From UBA668 sp039796575 (lineage in GTDB: Bacteria; Actinomycetota; Acidimicrobiia; Acidimicrobiales; Ilumatobacteraceae): DNA of 64,000 bases. The notes beneath the pieces were generated by a model. The model had not been told where the DNA came from, did not search any database, and saw only the letters and a list, made by a program, of their open reading frames with translations. The stretch spans positions 1 to 64,000 of the forward strand of contig JBDKJP010000078.1 of NCBI GenBank assembly GCA_039796575.1, written 5' to 3'. This document shows positions 1-7,900 of this stretch, in pieces; position 1 is the first letter of the stretch; the number at the start of each line of letters is the position of its first letter. A program made the translations under genes and the position numbers.

Positions 1-1169
1 GCCATCACCACGCCGCTGCCGAACTCGAGCAGCGGCAGGTCGAGCCGTGCCGGCCAGGTGCTCTGCTGGGCGATGACGGTGTTGGTGGCGCGGTCGACGA
101 AGACGTGCTGGCCGTTGATGCCGTGCCCGGCGTACAGACCACGAGCGGCGTCGAGCACCCACCAGCAGTCGCGGTAGTACTCGTGCGAGTTGCCGTCGCG
201 GTTCGCCGCGAAGTGAGCGCGTCGCGTGCCGTCGTCGACGAGCACGCGGTCGGTCCACTCGGCGGGCAGCACCTGCACGCCGTTCACCGTGCCGCGCTGG
301 AGGTGCAGCAGGCCGAAGCGGGCGAGGTCGCGCGCGGTGACGCAGATGCCACCCTCCACCGTCGGGAAGCCCTTGGCGTCGACGATGATGTCGGCGTCGT
401 GCTCGGCGCCGATGCGGCTCCAGATGCGGTCGGCGTAGGCGTCGGCGAAACGCATGCCCGTGACCGACTCGGCGATCCAGCCGAGCACGTCGGTGATGAT
501 GGAGCGGTACTGGAACCGGTCGCCGTGCTCGCCCTGTGGCGGCAACGACAGGATCCACGACGCGGTGTCGCTCGGGTAGTCGTCGCGGCGATGGGTGAGG
601 TAGCCCGACACCTGCTCGATGCGCACGCCGTCGCTCTCGGGGTTGTCGTAGTCGTCCTCGTCGAACTGCACGCCGGCCGCCATGTCGAGGCAGTGCTGCA
701 CCGTCGCGCCCTCCCACGCGGTGCCGCACAACTCGGGTACGTAGGTCTCCACGCGCTCCTCGGTGTCGATGAGCCCCTCCCCCACCAGCGCGCCGATGAG
801 CGCCGAGGTGAACGACTTGCTGACCGACATGACGAGGTGGTTGCGGTCGGGGCGGATGCCTTCGCCGTACCACTCGTAGACGAGCTCGCCGTCGTGCACC
901 ACCACGAACGCATCGGTGTACACGGCCTCGAGCGCGGCCACGAGACCGAACTCACCTGTCTCGTGCGGGATGCGCAGGGTGCCGAGGTCGCGGAACCGCT
1001 GCGGCAGGTGCCACACCGGGCCGTTGCCGCGCGAGATCCGGGCCGTGCGTGCCAGTTCGCGCACGTGACTGAAGCCCCAGCGGTTCCACGGCGGCTCGGT
1101 CCAGTTGTCGCTGGTGCAGCCGTCGCGGCGCATCGGTTCGGGGCGGACGTGGCTCACCGGCGTGTGCAT
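1..1169 (-). CDS. Serine hydrolase, beta-lactamase/penicillin-binding-like family (partial)
   Basis: The minus-strand frame opens at ATG 1169 and runs off the left edge, so the C-terminus is missing. About 389 residues are visible. The motif MSVSKSFTS, about 100 residues in, gives the SxxK nucleophile and general base of class C beta-lactamase/esterase-type hydrolases. A following YRS fits the second catalytic Tyr, and a GHGINGQ segment lies where the KTG-like third motif is expected. The family hydrolyses amides and esters, for example 6-aminohexanoate dimers; the substrate here is unknown. No signal peptide is visible, so it is probably cytoplasmic. It is divergent from the carnitine genes at 1245 and shares their intergenic operator-like site. 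Confidence 0.8.
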   Translation of the reverse strand, partial: MHTPVSHVRPEPMRRDGCTSDNWTEPPWNRWGFSHVRELARTARISRGNGPVWHLPQRFRDLGTLRIPHETGEFGLVAALEAVYTDAFVVVHDGELVYEWYGEGIRPDRNHLVMSVSKSFTSALIGALVGEGLIDTEERVETYVPELCGTAWEGATVQHCLDMAAGVQFDEDDYDNPESDGVRIEQVSGYLTHRRDDYPSDTASWILSLPPQGEHGDRFQYRSIITDVLGWIAESVTGMRFADAYADRIWSRIGAEHDADIIVDAKGFPTVEGGICVTARDLARFGLLHLQRGTVNGVQVLPAEWTDRVLVDDGTRRAHFAANRDGNSHEYYRDCWWVLDAARGLYAGHGINGQHVFVDRATNTVIAQQSTWPARLDLPLLEFGSGVVM

Positions 1170-1188
1170 CCCGCCAGCATGCCAGGTG

Positions 1189-1217
1189 TACCATCGCTGC
1201 GTTGACCGGCCATTCAG
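1189..1217 (+). promoter_or_regulatory. Promoter plus TetR-type operator-like site (site A) before BKACE
   Basis: A TACCAT -10-like box (1189-1194) is followed by TTGACCGGCCATTCAG at 1202-1217. This is one of five related 16-nt sites in the window, with consensus CTGACCGnnnGTTCAG. It lies at the predicted transcription start of the BKACE gene, where a bound repressor would block initiation. The binding protein is not identified. Confidence 0.5.
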
Positions 1218-1244
1218 GAAACGCCGCTCACGAAGGGGACAGCA

Positions 1245-2138
1245 ATGAATTGGGACGTGTTCATCACCTGCGCGGTCACGGGGTCGGGGGTCACCGCCCA
1301 CAAGAGCCCGCACGTGCCCGTCACGCCCGAGCAGATCGCGAACTCGGCCATCGCCGCCGCGAAGGCCGGTGCCGCCGTGGTGCATTGCCACGTGCGCGAG
1401 CCCGAGACCGGCCTCGGCAGCCGCAAGACCGAGTACTACGCCGAGGTGGTCGAGCGCATCCGCGACGCCGACGTCGACGTGGTGATCAACCTCACCGCCG
1501 GCATGGGCGGCGACCTGGTGCTCGGCGGCGACGAGGACGTGCTCCCCCTCGACGAAGCCGGCACCGACATGGCCGGCGCCACCGAGCGCCTCGACCACGT
1601 CACCACGCTGCTCCCCGAGATCTGCACGCTCGACTGCGGCACGATGAACTTCGCGTCGGGCGGCGACTACGTGATGGTCAACACCCCGAGCGTGCTGCGC
1701 AAGATGGCGAAGATCGTGCAGGACATCGGCGTGCGTCCCGAGCTCGAGGTGTTCGACTTCGGTCACCTCGTGCAGGTGAAGGAGATGATCAACGACGGGC
1801 TGCTCGACGACCCGGTGATGATCCAGCTGTGCATGGGCATCGCCTACGGCGCACCCGACGACCCCACCACGTTCACCGCACTCGTCAACAGCCTGCCGAA
1901 CGACTGCGTGTTCTCCGCCTTCAGCATCTCGCGCATGCAGATCCCGTTCGTCGCCCAGGCCGCGCTGGCCGGCGGCAACGTGCGCGTCGGTCTCGAGGAC
2001 AACCTCTACAACGGCCCCGGTCAGCTCGCCACCAACGAGCAGCTCGTGGCCCGCGCCAAGCTGCTGCTCGAGACCATGGGCGCGAAGACGATGAGCGCGC
2101 AGGCCGTGCGCGACAAGCTCAAGCTGGTGAAGCGCTGA
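1245..2138 (+). CDS. BKACE family beta-keto acid cleavage enzyme (DUF849), probably dehydrocarnitine-cleaving
   Basis: This 297-residue protein is a full-length member of the DUF849/3-keto-5-aminohexanoate cleavage family. These Zn enzymes react a beta-keto acid with acetyl-CoA to give acetoacetate and a new acyl-CoA. The VVHCHVREPETG segment carries the metal-binding His47 and His49, and DCGTMNF and EDNLYNGPG are further family motifs. The start at 1245 follows a good ribosome site (GAAGGGGAC). The next gene begins 2 nt after the stop and encodes carnitine dehydrogenase fused to a thioesterase. The inferred substrate is therefore 3-dehydrocarnitine, giving betainyl-CoA and acetoacetate. The family call is firm; the substrate is inferred from the neighbour. 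Confidence 0.88.
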   Translation: MNWDVFITCAVTGSGVTAHKSPHVPVTPEQIANSAIAAAKAGAAVVHCHVREPETGLGSRKTEYYAEVVERIRDADVDVVINLTAGMGGDLVLGGDEDVLPLDEAGTDMAGATERLDHVTTLLPEICTLDCGTMNFASGGDYVMVNTPSVLRKMAKIVQDIGVRPELEVFDFGHLVQVKEMINDGLLDDPVMIQLCMGIAYGAPDDPTTFTALVNSLPNDCVFSAFSISRMQIPFVAQAALAGGNVRVGLEDNLYNGPGQLATNEQLVARAKLLLETMGAKTMSAQAVRDKLKLVKR

Positions 2139-2139
2139 C

Positions 2140-3627
2140 ATGAGCCCCGTTCCCGGTCTCCACACCGTCGGCCTGCTCGGCGGTGGCGTCATCGGCGGCG
2201 GTTGGGCCGCCCGCTTCCTGCTCAACGGTGTCGACGTGAAGCTGTACGACCCCGACCCCGAGGCCCCGCGCAAGGTCGGTGAGGTCATGGCCAACGCCCG
2301 TCGGGCGATGACCAAGCTGTACCAGCCCGCGCTGCCGCCCGAGGGCACGCTCACGTTCGTCGCCACGCCCGAGGAGGCGGCCACCGACGTGCAGTTCGTG
2401 CAGGAGAGCGCGCCCGAGCGGATGGAGCTGAAGCAGATGCTGTTGCAGCGCGCGAGCGCGGTGGCACCCGCCGACGTGGTGTTCGGCTCCAGCACGTCGG
2501 GTCTGCTGCCCAGCGAGATGCAGCAGGGCATGACCCACCCCGAGCGGCTCGTCGTCGGCCACCCGTTCAACCCGGTGTACCTGATGCCGTTGGTGGAGAT
2601 CTGCGGTGGCGCGCTCACCTCGCAGGCCACCAAGGACCGCGCCTTCGAGGTCTACGAGGCCATCGGCATGCGGCCGCTGCACCTCGACGTGGAGATCGAC
2701 GGCTTCGTCGCCGACCGCATGATGGAAGCCCTGTGGCGCGAGGCGCTGTGGATGATCAACGACGGCGTGGCCACCGCGCAGCAGATCGACGACGCCATCC
2801 GCTTCGGCCCCGGCCTGCGCTGGAGCTTCATGGGCACGATGCTCATCTATCGCATCGCCGGTGGCGAGGCGGGCATGCGCCACTTCATGGCGCAGTTCGG
2901 CCCGTCGCTGCAGTGGCCGTGGAGCAAGCTCACCGACGTCCCCGAGCTCACCGACGAACTGCTCGACACCCTGGTGGCGCAGAGCGACGCACAGGCGGCC
3001 GGGGTGGGGCTTCGTGAGCTCGAGGCGCTGCGCGACGACTGCCTCATCTCGGTGATGAAGGGCCTGCGCGGCGTGGGCTACGGCGCCGGCGAGGTGCTCG
3101 ACGGCTTCGAGCGGCAGCTGTTCTCGCGGGCGGTGCAGCCCGACGTGGAGCACGACCTCGACCGGCCGCTGCGCCTGTACGAGGTGACCGTGCCCGACGA
3201 ATGGGTCGATTACAACGGCCACATGAACGACAGCCGGTTCTTCCAGGTCACCAGCGAGGCCGGCGACCGCATCATGCGGTTCATCGGGGTCGACGACCAG
3301 TACCTCACGCACAGCAGCTACTACACGGTCGAGAGCCACATGAACTTCGGCGCACAGGCCATGGCCGGCGACCGGCTGTACGCCACCGTGCAGCTGTTGT
3401 CGCACGACGCGAAGCGGCTGCATCACTTCACCAGCATCCACCGCGCCGACGACGACACCGTGGTCGCCACGGCCGAGCACCTGATGCTGCACGTCGACAC
3501 GGCCGCAGGGAAGTCGTCGCCGGCCGCACCCGAGCTGTTGGCCAACCTCGATCGCCTCGCGGCGCACCATTCACAGCTGCCGAAGCCCGCACACGCGGGC
3601 CGCTTCGTCGGCCAGCCCCGGGCCTGA
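2140..3627 (+). CDS. lcdH: L-carnitine 3-dehydrogenase fused to betainyl-CoA thioesterase
   Basis: The 495-residue protein has two parts. Residues 1-330 are a 3-hydroxyacyl-CoA-dehydrogenase-type oxidoreductase, with the NAD-binding glycine loop GLLGGGVIGGGWA at 11-23, SSTSGLLPS near 117 and HPFNP at 141-145 with the catalytic His. Residues about 345-475 are a hotdog thioesterase containing WVDYNGHMN. This fusion and length match carnitine dehydrogenases of carnitine-degrading bacteria, where the thioesterase releases glycine betaine from betainyl-CoA. With the BKACE just upstream (2-nt gap, one operon) it completes carnitine to dehydrocarnitine to betainyl-CoA to betaine. A shortened paralogue lies at 7901. 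Confidence 0.9.
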   Translation: MSPVPGLHTVGLLGGGVIGGGWAARFLLNGVDVKLYDPDPEAPRKVGEVMANARRAMTKLYQPALPPEGTLTFVATPEEAATDVQFVQESAPERMELKQMLLQRASAVAPADVVFGSSTSGLLPSEMQQGMTHPERLVVGHPFNPVYLMPLVEICGGALTSQATKDRAFEVYEAIGMRPLHLDVEIDGFVADRMMEALWREALWMINDGVATAQQIDDAIRFGPGLRWSFMGTMLIYRIAGGEAGMRHFMAQFGPSLQWPWSKLTDVPELTDELLDTLVAQSDAQAAGVGLRELEALRDDCLISVMKGLRGVGYGAGEVLDGFERQLFSRAVQPDVEHDLDRPLRLYEVTVPDEWVDYNGHMNDSRFFQVTSEAGDRIMRFIGVDDQYLTHSSYYTVESHMNFGAQAMAGDRLYATVQLLSHDAKRLHHFTSIHRADDDTVVATAEHLMLHVDTAAGKSSPAAPELLANLDRLAAHHSQLPKPAHAGRFVGQPRA

Positions 3628-3639
3628 CCGCACCCCGCG

Positions 3640-5229
3640 TCAGGCGCGTTCGGCGTCCCACGTGGTGGCGGTGATGCCGCGCTCGCGCAGCGCGTCCTTG
3701 CGCACCTTCTCGGTCGGCGTGCGCGGCAGTTCGTCGACCACGTCGACGTAGCGCGGCACCATGTGACGTGCCATCCGTTCGGCGCAGAACGCACGGAGCG
3801 CCGCGGCGTCGAACGTCGCCCCCGGACGCACGACCACGGCCACCATCACGTCGTCCTCGGTCAGCTCGCTCGGCACGCCGTAGGCCGCGGCGTCGAGCAC
3901 GGCCGGATGCAGCTTGACGACCTCCTCCACCTCGAACGCGGAGATGTTCTCGCCGCGGCGCCGGATGCTGTCGGTGCGGCGACCGACGAAGAAGTAGTAG
4001 CCGTCGTCGTCGCGGCGCAACAGGTCGCCGGTGTGGAACCACAGGTTGCGCCGAGAGCGCATCGTGGCCTCGGGCATGCCGAAGTAGCCGTCGGCCATGA
4101 GTGACGGCTCGTTCGGGCGAACCACGAGCTCGCCCACCTCCCCCACCGGCACCTCGAACCCGTCGTCGTCGAGCAGGCGCACGTCGTACGCGGCGATCAC
4201 CGTGCCGCACGAACCTGGCCGCCGCGGCACGTCGACCGGGTGATACATCGGCAGACCGGCGTCGGTGCTGCCGTACAGCTCCACGAGCTGCAGGCCGAAG
4301 CGCCGCTCGAAGTCGTCGGCCGACTCGGGCACGGGGACGCCCCACCCCAGCCGCACCGGGTTGTCGGCGTCGTCGGGGCGCTCTGGTTGCTTGTGCAACA
4401 TCGTGAGCGTGGCGCCCATGAAGTCGAACACGGTGGCCCCGAAGCGGCGCACCTCGGGCCAGAAGCCCGACACCGAGAATCGCTCGCCGATCGCGGCGGT
4501 GGTGCCGAGCACGAGTGCCGGAGCAACCGTGAGCACGGTGGCGTCGATGTGGAACAGGGGGAACGGGCAGTACAGCACGTCGTCGTCGCGGAACCCGAGG
4601 TGCTCGGCCATCAGCGCCGCCTGCCGCAACGTGTAGCGGTGCGACAGCACGCACCCCTTCGACGGCCCGGTGGTGCCGGACGTGAACAGGATCATCGCCG
4701 GGTCGGTGGCGCGGTGGCCCGCATGCGCGGGGAGCGTCGCGGGGTCGCCGGCGACCGTGTGCCAGTCGACCGTCAGGACCACCGACAGCACACCCGCCTC
4801 GATGGCACCGACGTGCACCGCCCGTTCGAGGTGCGGCAGCGACGACGCGACCTCCGCGACCTGCGCCGCGAACGACCCGTGCACCACCACGGTGTGCGCG
4901 TCGGTGAGGCCGAGCGCGTGCGCCAGCGCGGGCCCACGGAACGCCGTGTTGACAAGGCACGCCACGGCGCCGAGCCGGCACAGCGCCAGCCAGGTGAGCG
5001 CGAACTCCACGGAGTTCGGCAGCAGCACCGGCACCACGTCACCGGCACGCACACCTGCGTGCGCGAGCCCGGCCGCGAGGCGGTCGCTGCGCGCAGCGGC
5101 CTCGGCGAACGTGAGGTCGCCCGAGGCGAACCGCAGGAACACCACGTCGGGGTGCGACACCGAACGCAACGCGAGCAGTGCGTCGATGGTGGGCCCGAGG
5201 TCGTGCGCCGTGGGCAGATCGGAACTCAT
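3640..5229 (-). CDS. AMP-forming acyl-CoA ligase, CaiC-like (carnitine/crotonobetaine CoA ligase)
   Basis: The 529-residue ANL-superfamily enzyme has the P-loop FTSGTTGPSKG, an LYGSTDAG adenylate-binding motif, a WFHTGDLL motif and a C-terminal RRGENISAFEVEE hinge. It would activate a carboxylate as an acyl-AMP and then a CoA thioester. The FPLFHIDATV and ISAFEVEEVV regions resemble CaiC. With a clear CaiD homologue at 13741 and carnitine genes next door, carnitine, crotonobetaine or gamma-butyrobetaine are plausible substrates; the precise one is inferred. The ATG at 5229 is preferred over upstream codons because it leaves room for the divergent promoter. It is convergent with the carnitine dehydrogenase gene (12-nt gap). 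Confidence 0.85.
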   Translation of the reverse strand: MSSDLPTAHDLGPTIDALLALRSVSHPDVVFLRFASGDLTFAEAAARSDRLAAGLAHAGVRAGDVVPVLLPNSVEFALTWLALCRLGAVACLVNTAFRGPALAHALGLTDAHTVVVHGSFAAQVAEVASSLPHLERAVHVGAIEAGVLSVVLTVDWHTVAGDPATLPAHAGHRATDPAMILFTSGTTGPSKGCVLSHRYTLRQAALMAEHLGFRDDDVLYCPFPLFHIDATVLTVAPALVLGTTAAIGERFSVSGFWPEVRRFGATVFDFMGATLTMLHKQPERPDDADNPVRLGWGVPVPESADDFERRFGLQLVELYGSTDAGLPMYHPVDVPRRPGSCGTVIAAYDVRLLDDDGFEVPVGEVGELVVRPNEPSLMADGYFGMPEATMRSRRNLWFHTGDLLRRDDDGYYFFVGRRTDSIRRRGENISAFEVEEVVKLHPAVLDAAAYGVPSELTEDDVMVAVVVRPGATFDAAALRAFCAERMARHMVPRYVDVVDELPRTPTEKVRKDALRERGITATTWDAERA

Positions 5230-5243
5230 CCGGCGAGTGTTAC

Positions 5244-5249
5244 TAGATT
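5244..5249 (+). promoter_or_regulatory. -10 box of a leaderless promoter for the crotonase gene
   Basis: TAGATT ends 6 nt before the GTG at 5256, so transcription would begin at or next to the start codon. Only 26 nt separate this start from the divergent ligase start at 5229, so the two promoters must overlap. Confidence 0.55.
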
Positions 5250-5255
5250 CGCCGT

Positions 5256-6020
5256 GTGGGTCATGCATTCGAGTACGCCACGGTGCTGTCGTCGGTCGAC
5301 GACGGCGTCCGCACCATCACGCTCAACCGCCCGGCGAGCCTGAACGCGATGAACCGACAACTCATCGACGACGTCGCGGCCGCGTTCGACGATGCGCACG
5401 CCGACCCCGCGACGCGCGCCATCGTGTTCACCGGCGCCGGCCGCGCGTTCTGCGCGGGTGACGACCGGGTCGAGCACGTGCACCCCGAGTCGGAGGCCGA
5501 GGCCCGCGACCTCGTCGTCGCCATCCAACGCGCGACCGAAGCCATCATGTTCGGCGACAAGCCGGTGGTCGGCGCCATCAACGGTTGGGCCGTCGGTGGC
5601 GGCTTCGAGTGGGCCATCAACTGCGACTTCCCCATCTGGGCCGAGAGCGCAAAGGCGTTCTTCCCGGAGGTGGGGCTCAACCTGTTCGTCACCGGCGCCG
5701 TGAGCTCGCTGCTGCCCGCGCTCGTGGGCCTCAACACCGCGCGGGAGATGCTGTTCCTGCAGCGCCGCTACACGGCCGCGGAGTTGAAGGAAGTGGGCGT
5801 CGCCTGGCGGGTGGTGCCCGACGACCAACTCCTCGCCGAGGCGGGCGCCGTGGCCCGTCAGCTCGCCGATCTGCCCACGCTGTCGGTGCAGGCGATGAAG
5901 CGCACCCTGAACCGCACCGCCGCGACCGACCTCCGACTGGCACTGCAGTTGGAGGAGGACGCCACCGTCGCCGGGTTCATGGATCCGCTCACGACGCAGT
6001 TGCTCCAAGAATTCGGCTGA
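5256..6020 (+). CDS. Enoyl-CoA hydratase/isomerase (crotonase) family protein
   Basis: This 254-residue crotonase has the N-terminal TITLNRPASLNAMN, the CoA/oxyanion-hole segment FTGAGRAFCAGDD and the second oxyanion loop GWAVGGGFEWA, then FFPEVGLNL with the usual catalytic Glu region. The reaction is hydration or isomerisation of an enoyl-CoA in acyl-CoA catabolism; which acyl-CoA is unknown. It starts with GTG 5256 right after a -10 box, consistent with a leaderless mRNA. The MFS gene starts 5 nt after its stop, so the two are co-transcribed. It is less CaiD-like than the gene at 13741. Confidence 0.88.
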   Translation: MGHAFEYATVLSSVDDGVRTITLNRPASLNAMNRQLIDDVAAAFDDAHADPATRAIVFTGAGRAFCAGDDRVEHVHPESEAEARDLVVAIQRATEAIMFGDKPVVGAINGWAVGGGFEWAINCDFPIWAESAKAFFPEVGLNLFVTGAVSSLLPALVGLNTAREMLFLQRRYTAAELKEVGVAWRVVPDDQLLAEAGAVARQLADLPTLSVQAMKRTLNRTAATDLRLALQLEEDATVAGFMDPLTTQLLQEFG

Positions 6021-6025
6021 CTGCC

Positions 6026-7234
6026 GTGCTCGAGGCCATCGTCCCGACGCGCCTCGGGCGCCGCTTCCGGTGGCTCCTCGCGTCGTCGTGGACCACCAAC
6101 CTGGCCGACGGCATGTTGGTCGCGTCCGGGCCGCTGCTCGTCGCGTCGCAGACGCGCGACCCGTTCCTCGTGGCGTCGGCCGCCTTCCTGCAGCGGCTGC
6201 CGTGGCTGCTGTTCGGACTGTTCGCCGGGGTGGTGGCCGACCGCGTCGATCGGCGGCGCATCGTGATGACCGCCAACCTGATGCGCACGGCGGTGCTGGC
6301 GGTGGTGACGCTCACGGTGCTCGGCGATGCCGTGAACACAGGCGTGGTGCTCGGTGCAGTGTTCCTGCTGGGAGTGGCGGAGACGCTGGCCGACGTGAGC
6401 ACCGATGCGGTGATGCCGATGATCGTCGACCACGCCGACCTCGGGCTGGGGAACTCGCGGCTGATGTTCGGCTACATCACCACCAACCAGCTCATCGGGC
6501 CGCCCATCGGCGCGGCGCTCTTCGCCGTCGGTATCGCGTCGCCCTTCGCCACCCAGGCCGTGCTGTTCGCGTGCGGTGCGCTGCTCGTGTCGCGAGTGGG
6601 CCGTCTGCCACCCGCGGCCGAACCGTCGGAGCACCACGTCGTGCGCCAGATCCTCGATGGCGTGCGCTGGCTGTGGGGCCACCCGCCGGTGCGCACGCTG
6701 GCCATCACCATCGTGTCGTTCAACGTCACGTTCGGCGCCGCCTGGTCGGTGCTCGTGCTGTGGAGCTCCGAGCGCCTCGGGCTCGGCGACGTCGGGTTCG
6801 GTCTGCTCACCACCATCAGCGCGGTCGGCGGCGTGCTCGGTGCCTGGGCGTACCCACGCGTGGAGCGCCGGGTCAGCCTCGCCGACATCATGCGCATCGG
6901 TCTCGTGATCGAGACGCTCACCCACCTCACGCTCGCAGTCACCACCACGCCGTGGGTGGCGTTCGTGGTGCTCGGGTTGTTCGGCGTGCACACCGCGTTC
7001 TGGGCCACCACGTCGACCAGCGTGCGTCAGCGCGCCGTGCCGACCGAGTTCCAGGGCCGGGTCGGCAGCGTCTACATGATCAGCGTGCAGCTCGGCATGC
7101 TCGTCGGCACGCTCATCGGCGGCATCATCGCCGACCGCGGCGACATCACCGACCCGTTCTGGTTCGCGTTCGTCGGCTCGGCCATCATCCTCGTCGCCAT
7201 CTGGCGGTCACTGGGCCAGATCGCACACGACTGA
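6026..7234 (+). CDS. Major facilitator superfamily transporter
   Basis: The 402-residue membrane protein has about 12 hydrophobic segments. A loop with GVVADRVDRRRIVM between early helices matches the MFS motif A position. The N-terminal cytoplasmic stretch is short and basic. It resembles the MFS_3/enterobactin-exporter-like branch (ADGMLVASGPLLVAS), so export is as likely as import. GTG 6026 is chosen because it directly follows the crotonase stop; upstream in-frame sequence overlaps that gene. It probably moves a substrate or product of the surrounding carnitine/acyl pathway, but the cargo cannot be read from sequence. Confidence 0.85.
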   Translation: MLEAIVPTRLGRRFRWLLASSWTTNLADGMLVASGPLLVASQTRDPFLVASAAFLQRLPWLLFGLFAGVVADRVDRRRIVMTANLMRTAVLAVVTLTVLGDAVNTGVVLGAVFLLGVAETLADVSTDAVMPMIVDHADLGLGNSRLMFGYITTNQLIGPPIGAALFAVGIASPFATQAVLFACGALLVSRVGRLPPAAEPSEHHVVRQILDGVRWLWGHPPVRTLAITIVSFNVTFGAAWSVLVLWSSERLGLGDVGFGLLTTISAVGGVLGAWAYPRVERRVSLADIMRIGLVIETLTHLTLAVTTTPWVAFVVLGLFGVHTAFWATTSTSVRQRAVPTEFQGRVGSVYMISVQLGMLVGTLIGGIIADRGDITDPFWFAFVGSAIILVAIWRSLGQIAHD

Positions 7235-7256
7235 CGCGCTGCAGCGACGGCGTCAG
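7231..7256. terminator. Weak inverted repeat between convergent genes
   Basis: CTGACGC (7231-7237) and GCGTCAG (7250-7256) can pair around a 12-nt loop. The repeat contains the stop codons of both the MFS gene and the TetR gene. No T-tract is present, so its role as a terminator is tentative. Confidence 0.3.
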
Positions 7257-7864
7257 CGGGTGCGCTTCAGCGGGCTGGCGTCGAACCCGGGACCGAGCAG
7301 GCGTGACGCCTCTGCCAGCCACACCCGCTCCACGCGCTCGCGCGTGACGCCCTTCGCCTTCAGCGCGAGCAGCGGGGCGAGCCCGTCGAGCAACGCGGCG
7401 AGCACGAACATCACCTCGTCGGGGTCACCCGCAGCGAACTCGCCGCTCTGCTGCCCGTCGCGCACGGTGGCGCGCAGCGCGGCACGCCACCGCCGGTCCA
7501 TGCGGTCGCGCTCGGCTGCCGCGGCCTTGTCGCGGAGTGCGAGCACGCACAGCTCCATCCAGAGCTTCCAGTCGTAGTGGTGCAGCATCGCCTCGATGAG
7601 CACGCGCAGCCGCTGCGACGCCGTCTGCTTGTGCTCGGCCTTCACGGTGTAGCGATCGTGGAACTCCTGCTCGCGCATCTTCAGCGCTTCGGCGAGCAGA
7701 CCGTCCTTGCCCTCGAACCAGTACAGGATGGCCGCCGGGCTGGTGCCCGCGGTGTTGGCGATGTCGACCACGCGGGTGTTCGCGTAACCGCGTTCCGACA
7801 GCACCGTCGCGGCGGCAGAGAGGATCTGCGCCTTGCGAACATGATCGAGTCGGGGTCTCGGCAT
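7253..7864 (-). CDS. TetR-family transcriptional regulator
   Basis: About 203 residues from ATG 7864; an in-frame TTG at 7879 is an alternative start that would add five residues. The N-terminal helix-turn-helix is classic TetR: ILSAAATVLSERGYANTRV, then VVDIANTAGTSPAAILYWF and a KDGLLAEAL segment. The C-terminal ligand domain is helical and unassigned. It is divergent from the thioesterase paralogue at 7901, with an AT-rich palindrome between them, so autoregulation and control of the 7901-10143 genes is likely. It may also control the CTGACCG-type sites nearby, but its own intergenic site differs from those. Inducers of such regulators are often acyl-CoAs. Confidence 0.9.
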   Translation of the reverse strand: MPRPRLDHVRKAQILSAAATVLSERGYANTRVVDIANTAGTSPAAILYWFEGKDGLLAEALKMREQEFHDRYTVKAEHKQTASQRLRVLIEAMLHHYDWKLWMELCVLALRDKAAAAERDRMDRRWRAALRATVRDGQQSGEFAAGDPDEVMFVLAALLDGLAPLLALKAKGVTRERVERVWLAEASRLLGPGFDASPLKRTR

Positions 7865-7882
7865 CGGTGTCGGATCCAATCC

Positions 7883-7900
7883 TGAATGTATATTTAGTCA
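7883..7900. promoter_or_regulatory. AT-rich palindromic operator and -10 box between tetR and the thioesterase paralogue
   Basis: TGAATGTATATTTAGTCA is an imperfect 18-nt palindrome (TGAnTnnATATnnAnTCA) that directly abuts the ATG at 7901. It includes TATATT (7889-7894), a -10 box 6 nt before that ATG, so the transcript is probably leaderless. Its position overlaps both divergent promoters, as expected for TetR autoregulation. Confidence 0.55.
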
